DNA of 57,611 bases from Alphaproteobacteria bacterium. Its GTDB lineage: Bacteria; Pseudomonadota; Alphaproteobacteria; CAAHEQ01; UBA3637. How positions within the stretch are numbered: the first letter of the stretch is position 1; each line of letters opens with the position of its first letter. The stretch is from contig JAGCKR010000026.1 of the NCBI GenBank assembly GCA_017647405.1, positions 1 through 57,611 of the forward strand, in the 5' to 3' direction. The notes beneath the pieces were generated by a model that had not been told where the DNA came from, searched no databases, and saw nothing but the letters and a program-made list of their open reading frames with translations. The translations under genes were made by a program, and so were the position numbers. Shown in pieces: positions 1 through 8,141 of the stretch.

Positions 1-402
1 AAGGTCATCTTAACGCCGGAAGTTGGTGTTCGCTACTTAAATGCCAGACAAGAAGGATACACGGATTCTTTGGGAACAACGGTTGAAGGAACGAACTCTG
101 ACTTCGTGACCACAATGGCCGGGTTCAAAGTTGGCGCTGATTTAGGATGGATTCGTCCGTTAGCCGGAGTGATGGTTGGATATGATGTGATCACCGATGA
201 TGTATCATCCGTCAACACGTTGGCAAATGGCGCAACCTATACCATCAAAGGTAAAGCGCTTGATAGACTGAGCACAACAGTTGTTGCCGGGTTTGGGATG
301 GATTTAGGCGAAAACGCCACCTTAAAGCTTGAATATAACGGCAACTATCGAAAAGAATATTTGGATCACAGCGGTATGCTTCGCTTAGAATGGAAATTCT
401 AA
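1..402 (+). CDS. Autotransporter beta-barrel domain, C-terminal end (partial at window start)
   Basis: The reading frame is open from base 1, so this is the last 133 residues of a longer protein. It consists of alternating amphipathic strands rich in Gly, Tyr and Leu and ends in MLRLEWKF with a terminal Phe. That is the usual C-terminal signature of outer-membrane beta-barrels recognised by the BAM complex. The repeated GF/LEYNGNY strands fit the type V autotransporter beta-domain, which inserts in the outer membrane and carries a passenger to the surface. The passenger lies outside the window. The last 44 residues are identical to those of the minus-strand partial gene at the other window end, and a terminator follows directly. 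Barrel identity is fairly sure; passenger function is unknown. Confidence 0.8.
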   Translation, partial: KVILTPEVGVRYLNARQEGYTDSLGTTVEGTNSDFVTTMAGFKVGADLGWIRPLAGVMVGYDVITDDVSSVNTLANGATYTIKGKALDRLSTTVVAGFGMDLGENATLKLEYNGNYRKEYLDHSGMLRLEWKF

Positions 403-446
403 GAAGGTGCAACAAAAAGAAAAGGCGGTTTTAAACCGCCTTTTTT
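268..446 (+). repeat. Left arm of long inverted repeat (autotransporter 3' end plus terminator)
   Basis: This segment is repeated in inverted orientation at 57435-57611. Over the 132 coding bases shared I count seven differences, all in third codon positions and all silent. The stretch from the stop codon through the terminator stem differs at one base, in the hairpin centre. The repeat probably extends past the right window edge, so its full length is unknown. Confidence 0.9.
419..446 (+). terminator. Rho-independent terminator of the left autotransporter gene
   Basis: A stem of AAAGGCGGTTT and AAACCGCCTTT (421-431 and 433-443) is followed by a T run, 17 bases after the stop codon. The same hairpin lies at the opposite window end. 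Confidence 0.9.
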
Positions 447-628
447 AATTATATCAAATTATTATATTAAATACTTAAAGTTTTTATTTAGATGTGTGGG
501 AACATTTTTAAAAGAGTTGTTTTTCATCTGAAATATGAATTTTATTAGAATCTTGAGTGGAGGTAATTTTTTATTTCTTGAAAAAAAAGTTGTTTTATTA
601 TAATGTTGATTCAATAAGGAGTAAATCT

Positions 629-1264
629 ATGCAAAAAAAATTTATTTTAAACTGTTTGATTGAATTTTTTAAGTTAGACTTTTTTTTAAATGGGGTTAAA
701 AAATATTCGCATTTTGGTGGTAGAGAAGGGCGTAAAGACTTTTTCTTGTTTCAAATATCAAATATTTTGATTTTTATGGGATTAAATTCTGTTGCAGAAC
801 GATTTAATGGCCATGTCTATCTTTTGAGCTATATTCTTTTTATGTTTCCGCCGGTTATTTCTTCAATGGTTCGGCGCCTTCATGATGTTGGTAAAAATGG
901 CTTTGTTTTACCATTATCAATTCTGTTAGGTATATTATTTTTTGTTTTGGGCGTGTTATTTTTTTATGGCTCAAATGTTTTATTAGGATTAATTGCTGTT
1001 TTATCTGTACTTATTCTTTGTTATCCGTTCTTTTTATTTTTTAAACCATCGGTAAAGGGTGAAAATAGATTTGACGGGCAAAAATCTCATCCTATCCGTC
1101 ATGGCTTCATGCTTATTTCTTTTATTTTGATTTTTACTTTCTTTTTGTATTTATTTGGAATGGCGTTAAGTTCCGTTGATGTTTTACCTCAAGAAGAGGC
1201 TTTAACCTCTGAAGAAATAAAAGAAATTGATGATTTGATAAAAGAACAACAGGCGTTAAAATAG
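629..1264 (+). CDS. DUF805 family inner-membrane protein
   Basis: A 211-residue membrane protein. Near residues 25-35 it has the DUF805 opening (YSHFGGREGRKDFF, matching F-x-GR-x-x-R-x-x-F). It then has hydrophobic helices, the RRLHDVGKNGF motif typical of the family after the second helix, and a late GENRFDG motif. There are about four membrane segments. The ATG at 629 is preferred over upstream in-frame starts because AAGGAG lies eight bases before it and homology begins downstream of it. The family is widespread but has no assigned biochemical role. It converges on queA with a two-base gap. Family call is firm; function unknown. Confidence 0.8.
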   Translation: MQKKFILNCLIEFFKLDFFLNGVKKYSHFGGREGRKDFFLFQISNILIFMGLNSVAERFNGHVYLLSYILFMFPPVISSMVRRLHDVGKNGFVLPLSILLGILFFVLGVLFFYGSNVLLGLIAVLSVLILCYPFFLFFKPSVKGENRFDGQKSHPIRHGFMLISFILIFTFFLYLFGMALSSVDVLPQEEALTSEEIKEIDDLIKEQQALK

Positions 1265-1266
1265 CA

Positions 1267-2304
1267 TTATTTTTGTTTTTCAAGAAAACAGGCATCGCCA
1301 TATGAAAAGAAACGGTAATTCATGTTGATAGCTGTTTCATATGTTTTTTTCATTGTTTCAATGCCGGCAAAAGCGCAGACGAGCATGAAAAGAGTGGAGC
1401 CTGAAAGATGAAAATTTGTGAACATGGCATCAATAACTTTGAATTTATATCCAGGAGTAATGAATATAGATGTATCTTTTTCAAACGGATGCAAAATGCC
1501 ATTTTCATCTGCTGCTGATTCCAATAATCTTAAAGAGGTTGTTCCAATCGTAATGATTCGACGACCTTCTTTTTTCGCCTGATTAAGACGATCTGCTGTT
1601 TCTTTGGTTAAAACACCGAATTCAGCATGCATTTTGTGCTGATCTGTATCATCCACTTTAACAGGTAAAAATGTTCCGCCTCCCACATGAAGTGTTACAA
1701 AATGTTTTTCAATACCTTTTTCTTCCAATTTTTTGAAAAGGCTTTCTGTAAAATGAAGACCGGCGGTAGGTGCTGCAACGGCTCCTTCATGTTTGGCATA
1801 AATTGTTTGATAATTTGCTTTATCTGATTCTTTTCCGTTTCTTTCTCGCTTAATGTAAGGAGGAAGGGGCATGATTCCTGTTTCATGTAAAGCCCCCATC
1901 AATTCGGCGCCTGACTTGTTAAATTTTAATAAAACAGGACCATCTTCTTTTTTTAGAAGAACTTCGGCAAAAAAATCATCTTTAAACAAAATATGGTCGC
2001 CGATTTTTAATCTTCTTGAGTTTTTAATTAATGCTTCCCATGACGATAAATCAATTTGTTTGAAAAGAGTGACCTCCACATGCGCTTCACCTCTTGTGCC
2101 AAAAAGGCGGGCAGGGATAACCTTTGTGTTATTAAACACAAGAACATCTCCTTTTTTTAAGATGTCTGCTAAATCTCGGACATGATAATGATTAATCTTG
2201 CCTTCTGGATTAAGATGCAATAATTTAGAGCTGTCTCTTGGATTTGCCGGTTCGTTTGCGATTAAATCGGCGGGCATGTCGAATGTAAAAATTTCAGTTT
2301 TCAT
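1267..2304 (-). CDS. queA: S-adenosylmethionine:tRNA ribosyltransferase-isomerase
   Basis: QueA transfers and isomerises the ribose of SAM onto 7-aminomethyl-7-deazaguanine in tRNA, giving epoxyqueuosine at position 34 of His, Tyr, Asp and Asn tRNAs. The 345-residue length matches the family (about 340-360). Visible signatures are the N-terminal FDMPADLIANEPA with PRDSSKLL, then AAPTAGLHFT, and HVGGGTFLPVK. It is transcribed alone from a perfect-consensus promoter just upstream. No tgt is adjacent, although tgt often is. The start at 2304 has AAGG seven bases upstream and the expected MKTEIFTFDMP N-terminus. Confidence 0.97.
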   Translation of the reverse strand: MKTEIFTFDMPADLIANEPANPRDSSKLLHLNPEGKINHYHVRDLADILKKGDVLVFNNTKVIPARLFGTRGEAHVEVTLFKQIDLSSWEALIKNSRRLKIGDHILFKDDFFAEVLLKKEDGPVLLKFNKSGAELMGALHETGIMPLPPYIKRERNGKESDKANYQTIYAKHEGAVAAPTAGLHFTESLFKKLEEKGIEKHFVTLHVGGGTFLPVKVDDTDQHKMHAEFGVLTKETADRLNQAKKEGRRIITIGTTSLRLLESAADENGILHPFEKDTSIFITPGYKFKVIDAMFTNFHLSGSTLFMLVCAFAGIETMKKTYETAINMNYRFFSYGDACFLEKQK

Positions 2305-2334
2305 CTTGATTACCTTGAGTTTTTTGTGTCTCGG

Positions 2335-2363
2335 ATTATATGTTTTTTTATTAAAATTGTCAA
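2335..2363 (-). promoter_or_regulatory. queA promoter (perfect sigma-70 consensus)
   Basis: On the minus strand TTGACA (2358-2363), 17 bases and TATAAT (2335-2340) match the consensus exactly, about 30 bases before the queA start. It is back to back with the rightward promoter at 2376. Confidence 0.85.
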
Positions 2364-2375
2364 GTTCATTTTTTA

Positions 2376-2404
2376 TTGACAGGTATATAAAACTGTGTTA
2401 ATTT
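2376..2404 (+). promoter_or_regulatory. Promoter of the lipoprotein gene at 2444
   Basis: TTGACA at 2376-2381, a 17-base spacer and TAATTT at 2399-2404. The -35 boxes of this and the queA promoter are 12 bases apart on opposite strands. Confidence 0.6.
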
Positions 2405-2443
2405 GAGTTTAAAGATCTTTAATAAAAAATGGGGACAGGGGCC

Positions 2444-3124
2444 ATGAAAAAACTTCTTTTGCTTTCTTTTACTGCATTTTCCTTATTAACGGGCGGTTGT
2501 GGTTTTCAAGATTATGTTCATACAACGGAACCACGCTCAACGATATATATTGGTCAAACGGCAGCGGATGTGTATGAAAATTTTGGCATGCCAACAAAAA
2601 TAAAGCGTTTGGGTAATAATAAACAAATTTTGATTTATCATAAACAAGAAATTGAAAAAGATTGGGCTTATAGATATTTTCATGAATGTGAATTAAAATT
2701 TTACATGGAAGATGACCGTCTTGTTGATTGGTCAAAACGAGGGGATATGTGCGCGGTTAAAGAGCTTTCATCAGCCATTGAGCGCCCTTACTTTAATCTA
2801 AATGGGAATGAAGATATTTCTTATAGTGACCATTTGGAAATCAATGGAAATATGATCCCTGGTGACGCATTTGGTGGTGCCAAGATTGAAAGGGAAACAA
2901 GTTTCTTTTCAGAGAATGAAATTTTAGATGAAAAACCTAAAAAATCTTTCTTTTCAGGGTGGTTTTCAAATGAAGACGAATTAGAAAAAGAGTTCCCGAA
3001 TGAAATGCCGATCTATCAAATGGAAAATAAAAATAGAGTTTTTGTTGGAGATGGGGTGCCAACAGGATCTGAATATCAAAATAATGATTTGAGTTATATG
3101 AATATTCCGGCTGACGCTTTTTAA
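2444..3124 (+). CDS. Putative lipoprotein with BamE/SmpA-like N-terminal domain
   Basis: A 226-residue protein of unknown function. A signal peptide (MKKLLLLSF...) ends in LLTGGC, a somewhat non-canonical lipobox with Thr at -3, so lipidation of Cys near residue 19 is likely but not certain. Residues about 33-85 (IYIGQTAADVYENFGMPTKI, then a YHKQ strand) resemble the G-x-s-x-x-e-V-x-x-x-lG-x-P module of SmpA/BamE lipoproteins. The C-terminal half is acidic, looks disordered and carries two IP-G/A-DAF motifs, one at the extreme C-terminus. The ATG at 2444 is preferred to 2429 because the signal peptide begins there. A second, shorter lipoprotein with the same module is at 17862. BamE itself is usually shorter, so I do not assign that role. 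Confidence 0.65.
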   Translation: MKKLLLLSFTAFSLLTGGCGFQDYVHTTEPRSTIYIGQTAADVYENFGMPTKIKRLGNNKQILIYHKQEIEKDWAYRYFHECELKFYMEDDRLVDWSKRGDMCAVKELSSAIERPYFNLNGNEDISYSDHLEINGNMIPGDAFGGAKIERETSFFSENEILDEKPKKSFFSGWFSNEDELEKEFPNEMPIYQMENKNRVFVGDGVPTGSEYQNNDLSYMNIPADAF

Positions 3125-3199
3125 TCTTCGGTTTTTTCATCGAAGAAGTTGTTTTTTGATGCCAATGAGCCGATATAAAAGGTAAAAGAGGAGGTAAAA

Positions 3200-4153
3200 A
3201 TGACGGGGATTGATGAAAAAAGCATGTATAGTCCGATTGTGACGGATTTTTTAAACAGTATTAAGCATACGCCTGCTTTATATTTGGATACGTATGAGGC
3301 TGCGCGGGCTGAGTTGCTTAAAATTCAGTCGTTTCAATCATTTATGGATGATGTTTTAAGGAATGATTATGATATTTTGCTTAAAACGGGTGAGAAAATT
3401 CATGTTCGCATCGTTCGGAATAAAGGATTTAAAGGGTTACTTCCTGTAGCATTTTATGTGCATGGTGGCGGTTTTGTTATGGGCGATGCCATGTGTTATG
3501 ATACAATGCTTTATAAATTGGCTAAAGAAATTCCGGCTGCATTTGTTTTTGTTGAATATTCTTTGGCGCCCAATGTTAAGTATCCTAAACCACTGAACGA
3601 GTTATTTTCTGTTTTTATTCACTTGCTTAAAAATTATCGAAGATTTCAGTTGAATCCGAAAAAAGTTTTTATGATAGGTGATGGGGTTGGTGGAAATTTG
3701 GCTTCTGTGTTAACTTATTATGCAATTAGTAAAGGATATCATATTGATTCTCAATTTCTTTTTTATCCGGTTACAAATGGATTGATGAATTTTAATTCTC
3801 ATACAAATTTTCAAAATGCCGCTTGGATTGATGAAAAAACAGCCTCATGGTTTTGGGATGCCTATGAACCGGATATAAATAATCGTAAAAATCCGTTTGT
3901 AAGTCCTTATTTTTTAGATGAAGCGGAGCTTAAAAAAATGCCGTTTACTTTTATTTTGACGGTTCAAAATGATTTTTTTAGGGATGATGGTATTTTATAT
4001 GCGGAAAAATTAAGACGGGCCGGTGTTGATGTTTTAAATTTAACAATGACGGGTGTTATTCACGACTTTTTGTTGTTACATCCACTTGTAAATGCTATTG
4101 AAACCAAAATGGGATATCAGGTAATAGTTGATGTGATGAAAACAAGGGTTTAA
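3200..4153 (+). CDS. Alpha/beta-hydrolase of the HSL (GDXG) family lacking the catalytic serine; probable pseudoenzyme
   Basis: A 317-residue cytoplasmic protein of the hormone-sensitive-lipase esterase family. It keeps the oxyanion-hole motif HGGG (residues 88-91), the acid region NDFFRDDG with Asp258, and the His loop GVIHDF with His288. The nucleophile elbow, normally GDSAGG, reads GDGVGG here: Gly162 (codon 3683-3685, GGG) stands where the Ser should be. With Ser lost and the rest of the fold intact, it is probably catalytically dead or has a new role. A strong AGGAGG ribosome site precedes the start. It appears to be a single gene, with no related metabolic genes adjacent. The fold call is firm; loss of activity is inference. 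Confidence 0.8.
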   Translation: MTGIDEKSMYSPIVTDFLNSIKHTPALYLDTYEAARAELLKIQSFQSFMDDVLRNDYDILLKTGEKIHVRIVRNKGFKGLLPVAFYVHGGGFVMGDAMCYDTMLYKLAKEIPAAFVFVEYSLAPNVKYPKPLNELFSVFIHLLKNYRRFQLNPKKVFMIGDGVGGNLASVLTYYAISKGYHIDSQFLFYPVTNGLMNFNSHTNFQNAAWIDEKTASWFWDAYEPDINNRKNPFVSPYFLDEAELKKMPFTFILTVQNDFFRDDGILYAEKLRRAGVDVLNLTMTGVIHDFLLLHPLVNAIETKMGYQVIVDVMKTRV

Positions 4154-4193
4154 TGTGGTGAATTTGTAAAACTAAAAAAAACAAAAATAATCC

Positions 4194-4222
4194 TTGTCAA
4201 AGAGAAAAAAAGAGTTTAGACT
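4194..4222 (+). promoter_or_regulatory. Promoter of envC-ctpA
   Basis: TTGTCA at 4194-4199, 17 bases, TAGACT at 4217-4222, followed by a 35-base leader to the envC start. Confidence 0.6.
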
Positions 4223-4257
4223 TTATTATCATTAAAATTTAAATAAAGTTTAGGGAC

Positions 4258-5463
4258 ATGAAGAAAAATAATCTCTTTTTTTTAGTGGGTTACATTTGTT
4301 TTGCATTTATTTCTTCTTCGGCTCTTTCCGAACCGACAAGAGATGATTTAATGAAAATTGAACAGCAATTGCAGGCTGAAAGAAAAGTTCAGTTAGAGTC
4401 TCAACGAAAATCTGATAAATTAGCAGATGAAATTCGTTCTGTTCAACGGCAAATGGTTCGTTCGGCTAAAGCGGTTCAGGAAAAAGAGGATCATTTATTA
4501 CATTTAGATAGAAAGCTTGAAGAGTTGCGTGAAGAAGAGGCCGCTCTTTTAGAGAAGCTTTCAAAATCAAAGGCACGAACTGTTCATTTGGTGACGGCTT
4601 TGCAGTCATTGGCTTTGCGTCCGCGGGAACAAATCTTTTTAGAAAAACAAGCCCCTTCACATATTTTAAGAAGTCGTCTCATGCTTAATTCTTCCGTTCC
4701 GATTGCAAGGCGCATGACACAGGAAGTTTTGGCGGATATGGAAAAACTTGAAGCAACGAAAGTTGAAATTCAAACACAAATTCGTCGCGTAAAAGAAACC
4801 ATGGAAAAATTAAATGAGAGAACAGAGCAGATGAATGGTTTGATTTCGCGTAAGTTGCGTTTACAAGCGCAATATGATGCATCACATCAGCGATCTGGGA
4901 AAAAGATTGTTGCGCTTGCTAATCAGGCAAATGATTTAAAAGAGTTGTTGCAAAAAATTGAACAGGAACGGTTACGGCGCTTAGAAGAAGAGCGCTTGCA
5001 AGCGGAAAGAGAGAAAAAGATGGCTCAAGAACAGGAAATTGTTCGCCCGTCATTGACGCCATTTTCCCCAAAAAAAGGGGAATCATTTGAACAGTTAAAA
5101 GGAAAACTGTCCTTCCCAGTTGTGGGTCGGGTTGTTGAAAATTTTGGAGATGCCACCGTGAAAGGAATGCATGCCAAAGGATTAACGATTCAAACGCGGG
5201 CAGGAACAACTTTACGATCACCAATCAGTGGAGCCGTTTTATTTTCAGGACCGTTTAAAAGTTATGGTAAAATGTTGATTATTGATTGTAAGGATGGATA
5301 TTTGCTGTTGTTGGCTGGGTTGGATGATATTAATGTTGATGCTGGTCAGGATGTGATTGACGGCGAACCTATTGGGCGAATGGGGTCTGACAGATTGAAT
5401 TTATATATCGAAATCAGAAAAGATGGGCAGGCAATTGACCCTAAACCATGGTTTCAAAAATAA
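4258..5463 (+). CDS. envC: EnvC-like murein hydrolase activator (coiled coil plus degenerate M23/LytM domain)
   Basis: A 401-residue exported protein with a signal peptide over roughly residues 1-24 (to SSSALS). A long heptad-rich coiled coil follows over about 30-255, including a Glu/Arg-rich stretch. A C-terminal LytM domain covers about 275-400. Of the M23 zinc ligands only the first His (MHAKG) is present: the D of G-x-D, the YAH motif (here LAG) and the final HLH (here NLY) are replaced. That is what is expected of EnvC, which activates amidases at the division septum instead of cutting murein itself. It starts an operon with ctpA (15-base gap), an arrangement common in Alphaproteobacteria. 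Confidence 0.85.
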   Translation: MKKNNLFFLVGYICFAFISSSALSEPTRDDLMKIEQQLQAERKVQLESQRKSDKLADEIRSVQRQMVRSAKAVQEKEDHLLHLDRKLEELREEEAALLEKLSKSKARTVHLVTALQSLALRPREQIFLEKQAPSHILRSRLMLNSSVPIARRMTQEVLADMEKLEATKVEIQTQIRRVKETMEKLNERTEQMNGLISRKLRLQAQYDASHQRSGKKIVALANQANDLKELLQKIEQERLRRLEEERLQAEREKKMAQEQEIVRPSLTPFSPKKGESFEQLKGKLSFPVVGRVVENFGDATVKGMHAKGLTIQTRAGTTLRSPISGAVLFSGPFKSYGKMLIIDCKDGYLLLLAGLDDINVDAGQDVIDGEPIGRMGSDRLNLYIEIRKDGQAIDPKPWFQK

Positions 5464-5478
5464 AATGAGGAGAAAAAG

Positions 5479-6819
5479 ATGAAATATACGGTATCTGAAA
5501 TAGTTTTAGGGATGTTATTAATGGTGGGCACAACGGTTTGTGCCACGGAAGTAAAGCCGGTTGAGGCTCCTCAAGTTAAAGAAGAAAATGTAGTCAAAGA
5601 TCAATATGATCCTTATTTATTGATGGAATTATTTGGCCTTGTTTATAAGGAAATTAAGAAAGAATATATTGATGAACCTGAAGATAAAAAGTTAATTGAA
5701 AGTGCCATCAATGGGATGCTTACGGATTTGGATCCGCATTCTGCATTTATGAATCAAGACGATTTTAATGATTTAGAAGCACAAACAAAAGGTGAGTTTG
5801 GTGGTCTTGGAATGGAAGTTACCTCTAAAAATGGATTTGTTCGTGTTGTTTCGCCAATTGATGATACACCGGCATTTAAAGCAGGTATTCAAGCCGGTGA
5901 TTATATTACGCATATTGATGGGGAATCTGTTTCCGGTTTGAGTTTGCAAGAGGCTGTTAAAAAATTAAGAGGTGAGCCGGGAACTGATGTTAAAGTAAAA
6001 ATATCCAGAGAAAAGCAAGAACCATTTGACTTAACTTTAACAAGGGATATTATTCAACAAAAACCAGTGAAATATGAAGCAAAAGGGGATGTCGGATATA
6101 TTCGTATTTCTTCATTTAGTGAAAAAACAGTTGAAAACACACATGAGGCTGTTAAAAAATTAACTGAAAAAATTGGTCAGGAAAAATTAAAAGGTTTTGT
6201 TATTGATGTTAGAAACAATCCGGGGGGATTGTTGGATGCGGCAATCGGCGTTGTTGATACCTTCTTGGCGCAGGGGGAAATTGTTACAACCCGTTCCCGT
6301 TTGCCAGAGGAAACAACAAGAGCTTCTTCTAAAACACCGGATATGACAAATGGTAAACCTTTAGTTGTTTTGATTAATGAAGGTTCCGCTTCGGCGTCTG
6401 AAATTGTTGCGGGAGCCTTGCAAGATCATAAGCGGGCTGTTATTGTCGGGTTACGTTCATTTGGAAAGGGGTCTGTTCAAACAATTAAGCCTATTCGTGG
6501 ATTTGGTGGATTAAAAATGACTATTGCGCGTTATTATACGCCATCGGGCCGATCAATTCAGGCGAAAGGTATTGAACCGGATATTGTTGTGCCTCGGGCT
6601 AAATTAGAAGCAGAACCGATTTTGGAAGGATTTGGTGAACGGGATTTGCACGGTGCTTTGGCCGCGGAAGAGAAAAAACATATCAAGAAAAATGAGAAAG
6701 AAGATAAAAAAGAACGGGAAAATAAATCCGATGATCAAGGAGATGATAAAAAAGAAGATTATCAGTTGGATCGGGCTATAGATATTTTAAAAGCTATTGC
6801 CGTTTATCAGGAAAAATAA
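5479..6819 (+). CDS. ctpA: C-terminal processing peptidase, S41 family
   Basis: A periplasmic serine protease of 446 residues that trims or degrades envelope proteins from their C-termini. A signal peptide (to about VCA, residue 21) is followed by an S41 N-terminal helical region, a PDZ domain around 105-185 (FGGLGMEV ... AGIQAGDYI) and the protease core. The core has the catalytic Ser in EGSASASEI (about Ser305) and the Lys in RSFGKGSVQ (about Lys330), so the Ser-Lys dyad is intact. The tail (about 385-430) is highly charged and Lys/Glu-rich. It follows envC by 15 bases with a GAGGAGAAA ribosome site and ends at a terminator before rppH. Confidence 0.95.
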   Translation: MKYTVSEIVLGMLLMVGTTVCATEVKPVEAPQVKEENVVKDQYDPYLLMELFGLVYKEIKKEYIDEPEDKKLIESAINGMLTDLDPHSAFMNQDDFNDLEAQTKGEFGGLGMEVTSKNGFVRVVSPIDDTPAFKAGIQAGDYITHIDGESVSGLSLQEAVKKLRGEPGTDVKVKISREKQEPFDLTLTRDIIQQKPVKYEAKGDVGYIRISSFSEKTVENTHEAVKKLTEKIGQEKLKGFVIDVRNNPGGLLDAAIGVVDTFLAQGEIVTTRSRLPEETTRASSKTPDMTNGKPLVVLINEGSASASEIVAGALQDHKRAVIVGLRSFGKGSVQTIKPIRGFGGLKMTIARYYTPSGRSIQAKGIEPDIVVPRAKLEAEPILEGFGERDLHGALAAEEKKHIKKNEKEDKKERENKSDDQGDDKKEDYQLDRAIDILKAIAVYQEK

Positions 6820-6826
6820 AGAAGGG

Positions 6827-6852
6827 GAGCGACCCATTGGTCGCTCTTTTTT
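6827..6852 (+). terminator. Terminator after ctpA
   Basis: Eight-base-pair stem GAGCGACC/GGTCGCTC with loop CATT, followed by six T. It lies between ctpA and rppH, so rppH depends on readthrough or on its own promoter. Confidence 0.9.
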
Positions 6853-6874
6853 ATAACTTATATAAGGATTGGTT

Positions 6875-7345
6875 ATGGAAAAGAAATATCGCAAAAATGT
6901 TGGATTGATGATTGTGAATGAAAAAGGCTTAGTCTGGATGGGTGAACGGGTTAATGCTGAAAAATTTGGGTTTAAATACCAAATGCCGCAAGGTGGTATG
7001 GACTTGAATGAAACGCCACTAGACGCTGCTTTTAGAGAGTTGTATGAAGAAACGGGATTAACAAAAGAACATGTTGAATTTATTAAAGAAAGCAAAGAAT
7101 GGCATCAATATGATTTTTTTGAACCGCTAACCTATCCTGAAGGTGTTTTTCATGGACAAAAACAAAAATGGTTTTTATTTTCATTTAAAGGGACGGATGA
7201 TGATTTTAATTTAAAAGTTCATCCGCAAGAAATAGAGTTTGCCTCTTATTTTTGGTGTGAGCCTGAAAAGATGATTGATTTGGTTGTTCCGTTTAAAAGG
7301 CCGGTTTATCAAAAAATTATTGAGGAGTTTTTGCCTTATTTTTAG
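6875..7345 (+). CDS. rppH: RNA pyrophosphohydrolase (Nudix)
   Basis: RppH removes pyrophosphate from the 5' triphosphate of mRNA and so starts RNase E-dependent decay. The 156-residue protein has the family N-terminus KKYRKNVGLMIVNEKG and a complete Nudix box at about 40-62 (GGMDLNETPLDAAFRELYEE). It also has the WHQYDF and GQKQKWFLFSF stretches typical of RppH over other Nudix enzymes. The ATG at 6875 is chosen because AAGGAT lies five bases upstream; an in-frame TTG at 6869 overlaps that site. Its stop overlaps the stop of the convergent membrane gene by a few bases. Confidence 0.95.
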   Translation: MEKKYRKNVGLMIVNEKGLVWMGERVNAEKFGFKYQMPQGGMDLNETPLDAAFRELYEETGLTKEHVEFIKESKEWHQYDFFEPLTYPEGVFHGQKQKWFLFSFKGTDDDFNLKVHPQEIEFASYFWCEPEKMIDLVVPFKRPVYQKIIEEFLPYF

Positions 7346-7953
7346 CTATTGTTTTTGATTTGAGTGGTTAATATCAAAGAAATTAAAATCGCAATAATCA
7401 ACAAAAGAAACGGTGAGAAGACAATATCAAAAGAAAGTCCAATGGTGTAGATGATTAAGATCAAACAAAAGGGAAGGGATAATATATTCATCCAAAAACG
7501 TTTTTCTTCTGGTTGATAAAAATAAGGACCCACGCTTTTTAAAATAAAATAGGCAATGTAAAATAAAAACATAAATAAAAGATAAAAAAGTGCAATAAAC
7601 AGGATTTGTTGGATTAATAATGCTTTTTTAATTAAGTCAAGAAATTGTGCAGCTGAAAGATTTTGGAGCATATGGTTATCTCTTAAAGATTTTGCAGCAT
7701 TATTAATTAAAGAGTAAAAAAGCTGTTTTTCTTGAGAATCTTGGGTTATAATTTGCTGAGTGATCTCTTCAGCTGGTTTTGTTAAAATATCATTTAAAAA
7801 TGAAAGAGTTTGAGGTTCTTGTAAAATAAAATTCAATGGCTTTGTTATTTGAAATGATAATACGGTTGCTGCAAAAACTGCGCAAATAAAACAAAAACGC
7901 ATTCTCTTTAAATTTTTTGAAAAACAAAATAATTTTAAAAATTTCAGAAACAT
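7342..7953 (-). CDS. Hypothetical inner-membrane protein
   Basis: A 203-residue protein I do not recognise. It has a basic N-terminus and about four hydrophobic segments: roughly 18-38, 110-140 (very aromatic, LLIQQILFIALFYLLFMF), 155-175 and 178-198. A Gln/Asn-rich soluble stretch lies between the first and second, presumably in the periplasm. Composition is strongly Leu/Ile/Phe, as in neighbouring AT-rich genes. It is convergent with rppH (ends overlap) and downstream of the tRNA-Ala gene on the same strand. Coding potential is good; function unknown. Confidence 0.6.
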   Translation of the reverse strand: MFLKFLKLFCFSKNLKRMRFCFICAVFAATVLSFQITKPLNFILQEPQTLSFLNDILTKPAEEITQQIITQDSQEKQLFYSLINNAAKSLRDNHMLQNLSAAQFLDLIKKALLIQQILFIALFYLLFMFLFYIAYFILKSVGPYFYQPEEKRFWMNILSLPFCLILIIYTIGLSFDIVFSPFLLLIIAILISLILTTQIKNNS

Positions 7954-7969
7954 TCTAATCCTATAAAAA

Positions 7970-8045
7970 TGGTGGAGTTAAGGGGGGTCGAACCCCTGAC
8001 CTCTGCATTGCGAACGCAGCGCTCTACCAACTGAGCTATAACCCC
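7970..8045 (-). tRNA. tRNA-Ala (anticodon CGC), CCA encoded
   Basis: A full cloverleaf can be folded by eye. The acceptor stem is GGGGTTA/TAACTCC and includes the G3-U70 pair, the alanine identity element. The D arm is GCTC...GAGC, and the anticodon stem CTGCG/TGCAG carries loop TTCGCAA (anticodon CGC, reading GCG). The T arm is AGGGG-TTCGACC-CCCCT, followed by discriminator A and genomic CCA (7970-7972). A consensus-like promoter lies 22 bases upstream. Confidence 0.95.
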
Positions 8046-8067
8046 ACGAGGTTTCTGACTGTTTGGT

Positions 8068-8096
8068 ATCATATAAGTTATCAAAAAAAATGTCAA
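8068..8096 (-). promoter_or_regulatory. tRNA-Ala promoter
   Basis: Minus strand TTGACA (8091-8096), 17 bases, TATGAT (8068-8073). Confidence 0.8.
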
Positions 8097-8141
8097 GCCA
8101 AAAATCCAAAAGAAATTAATTATTCTTTATGATTGTAGCAA

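Noticed and set aside
403-628. Possible small RNA or gene between the left autotransporter and the DUF805 gene
   Set aside because: Apart from the terminator only AT-rich sequence is present; no stable fold or coding signal is seen.
3125-3199. TCTTCG/CGAAGA hairpin after the lipoprotein gene as terminator
   Set aside because: Six weak pairs with a ten-base loop and the T run inside the loop rather than after the stem.
4258-5463. EnvC-like protein as an active M23 endopeptidase
   Set aside because: Three of the four zinc-binding positions are substituted, as expected for an amidase activator.
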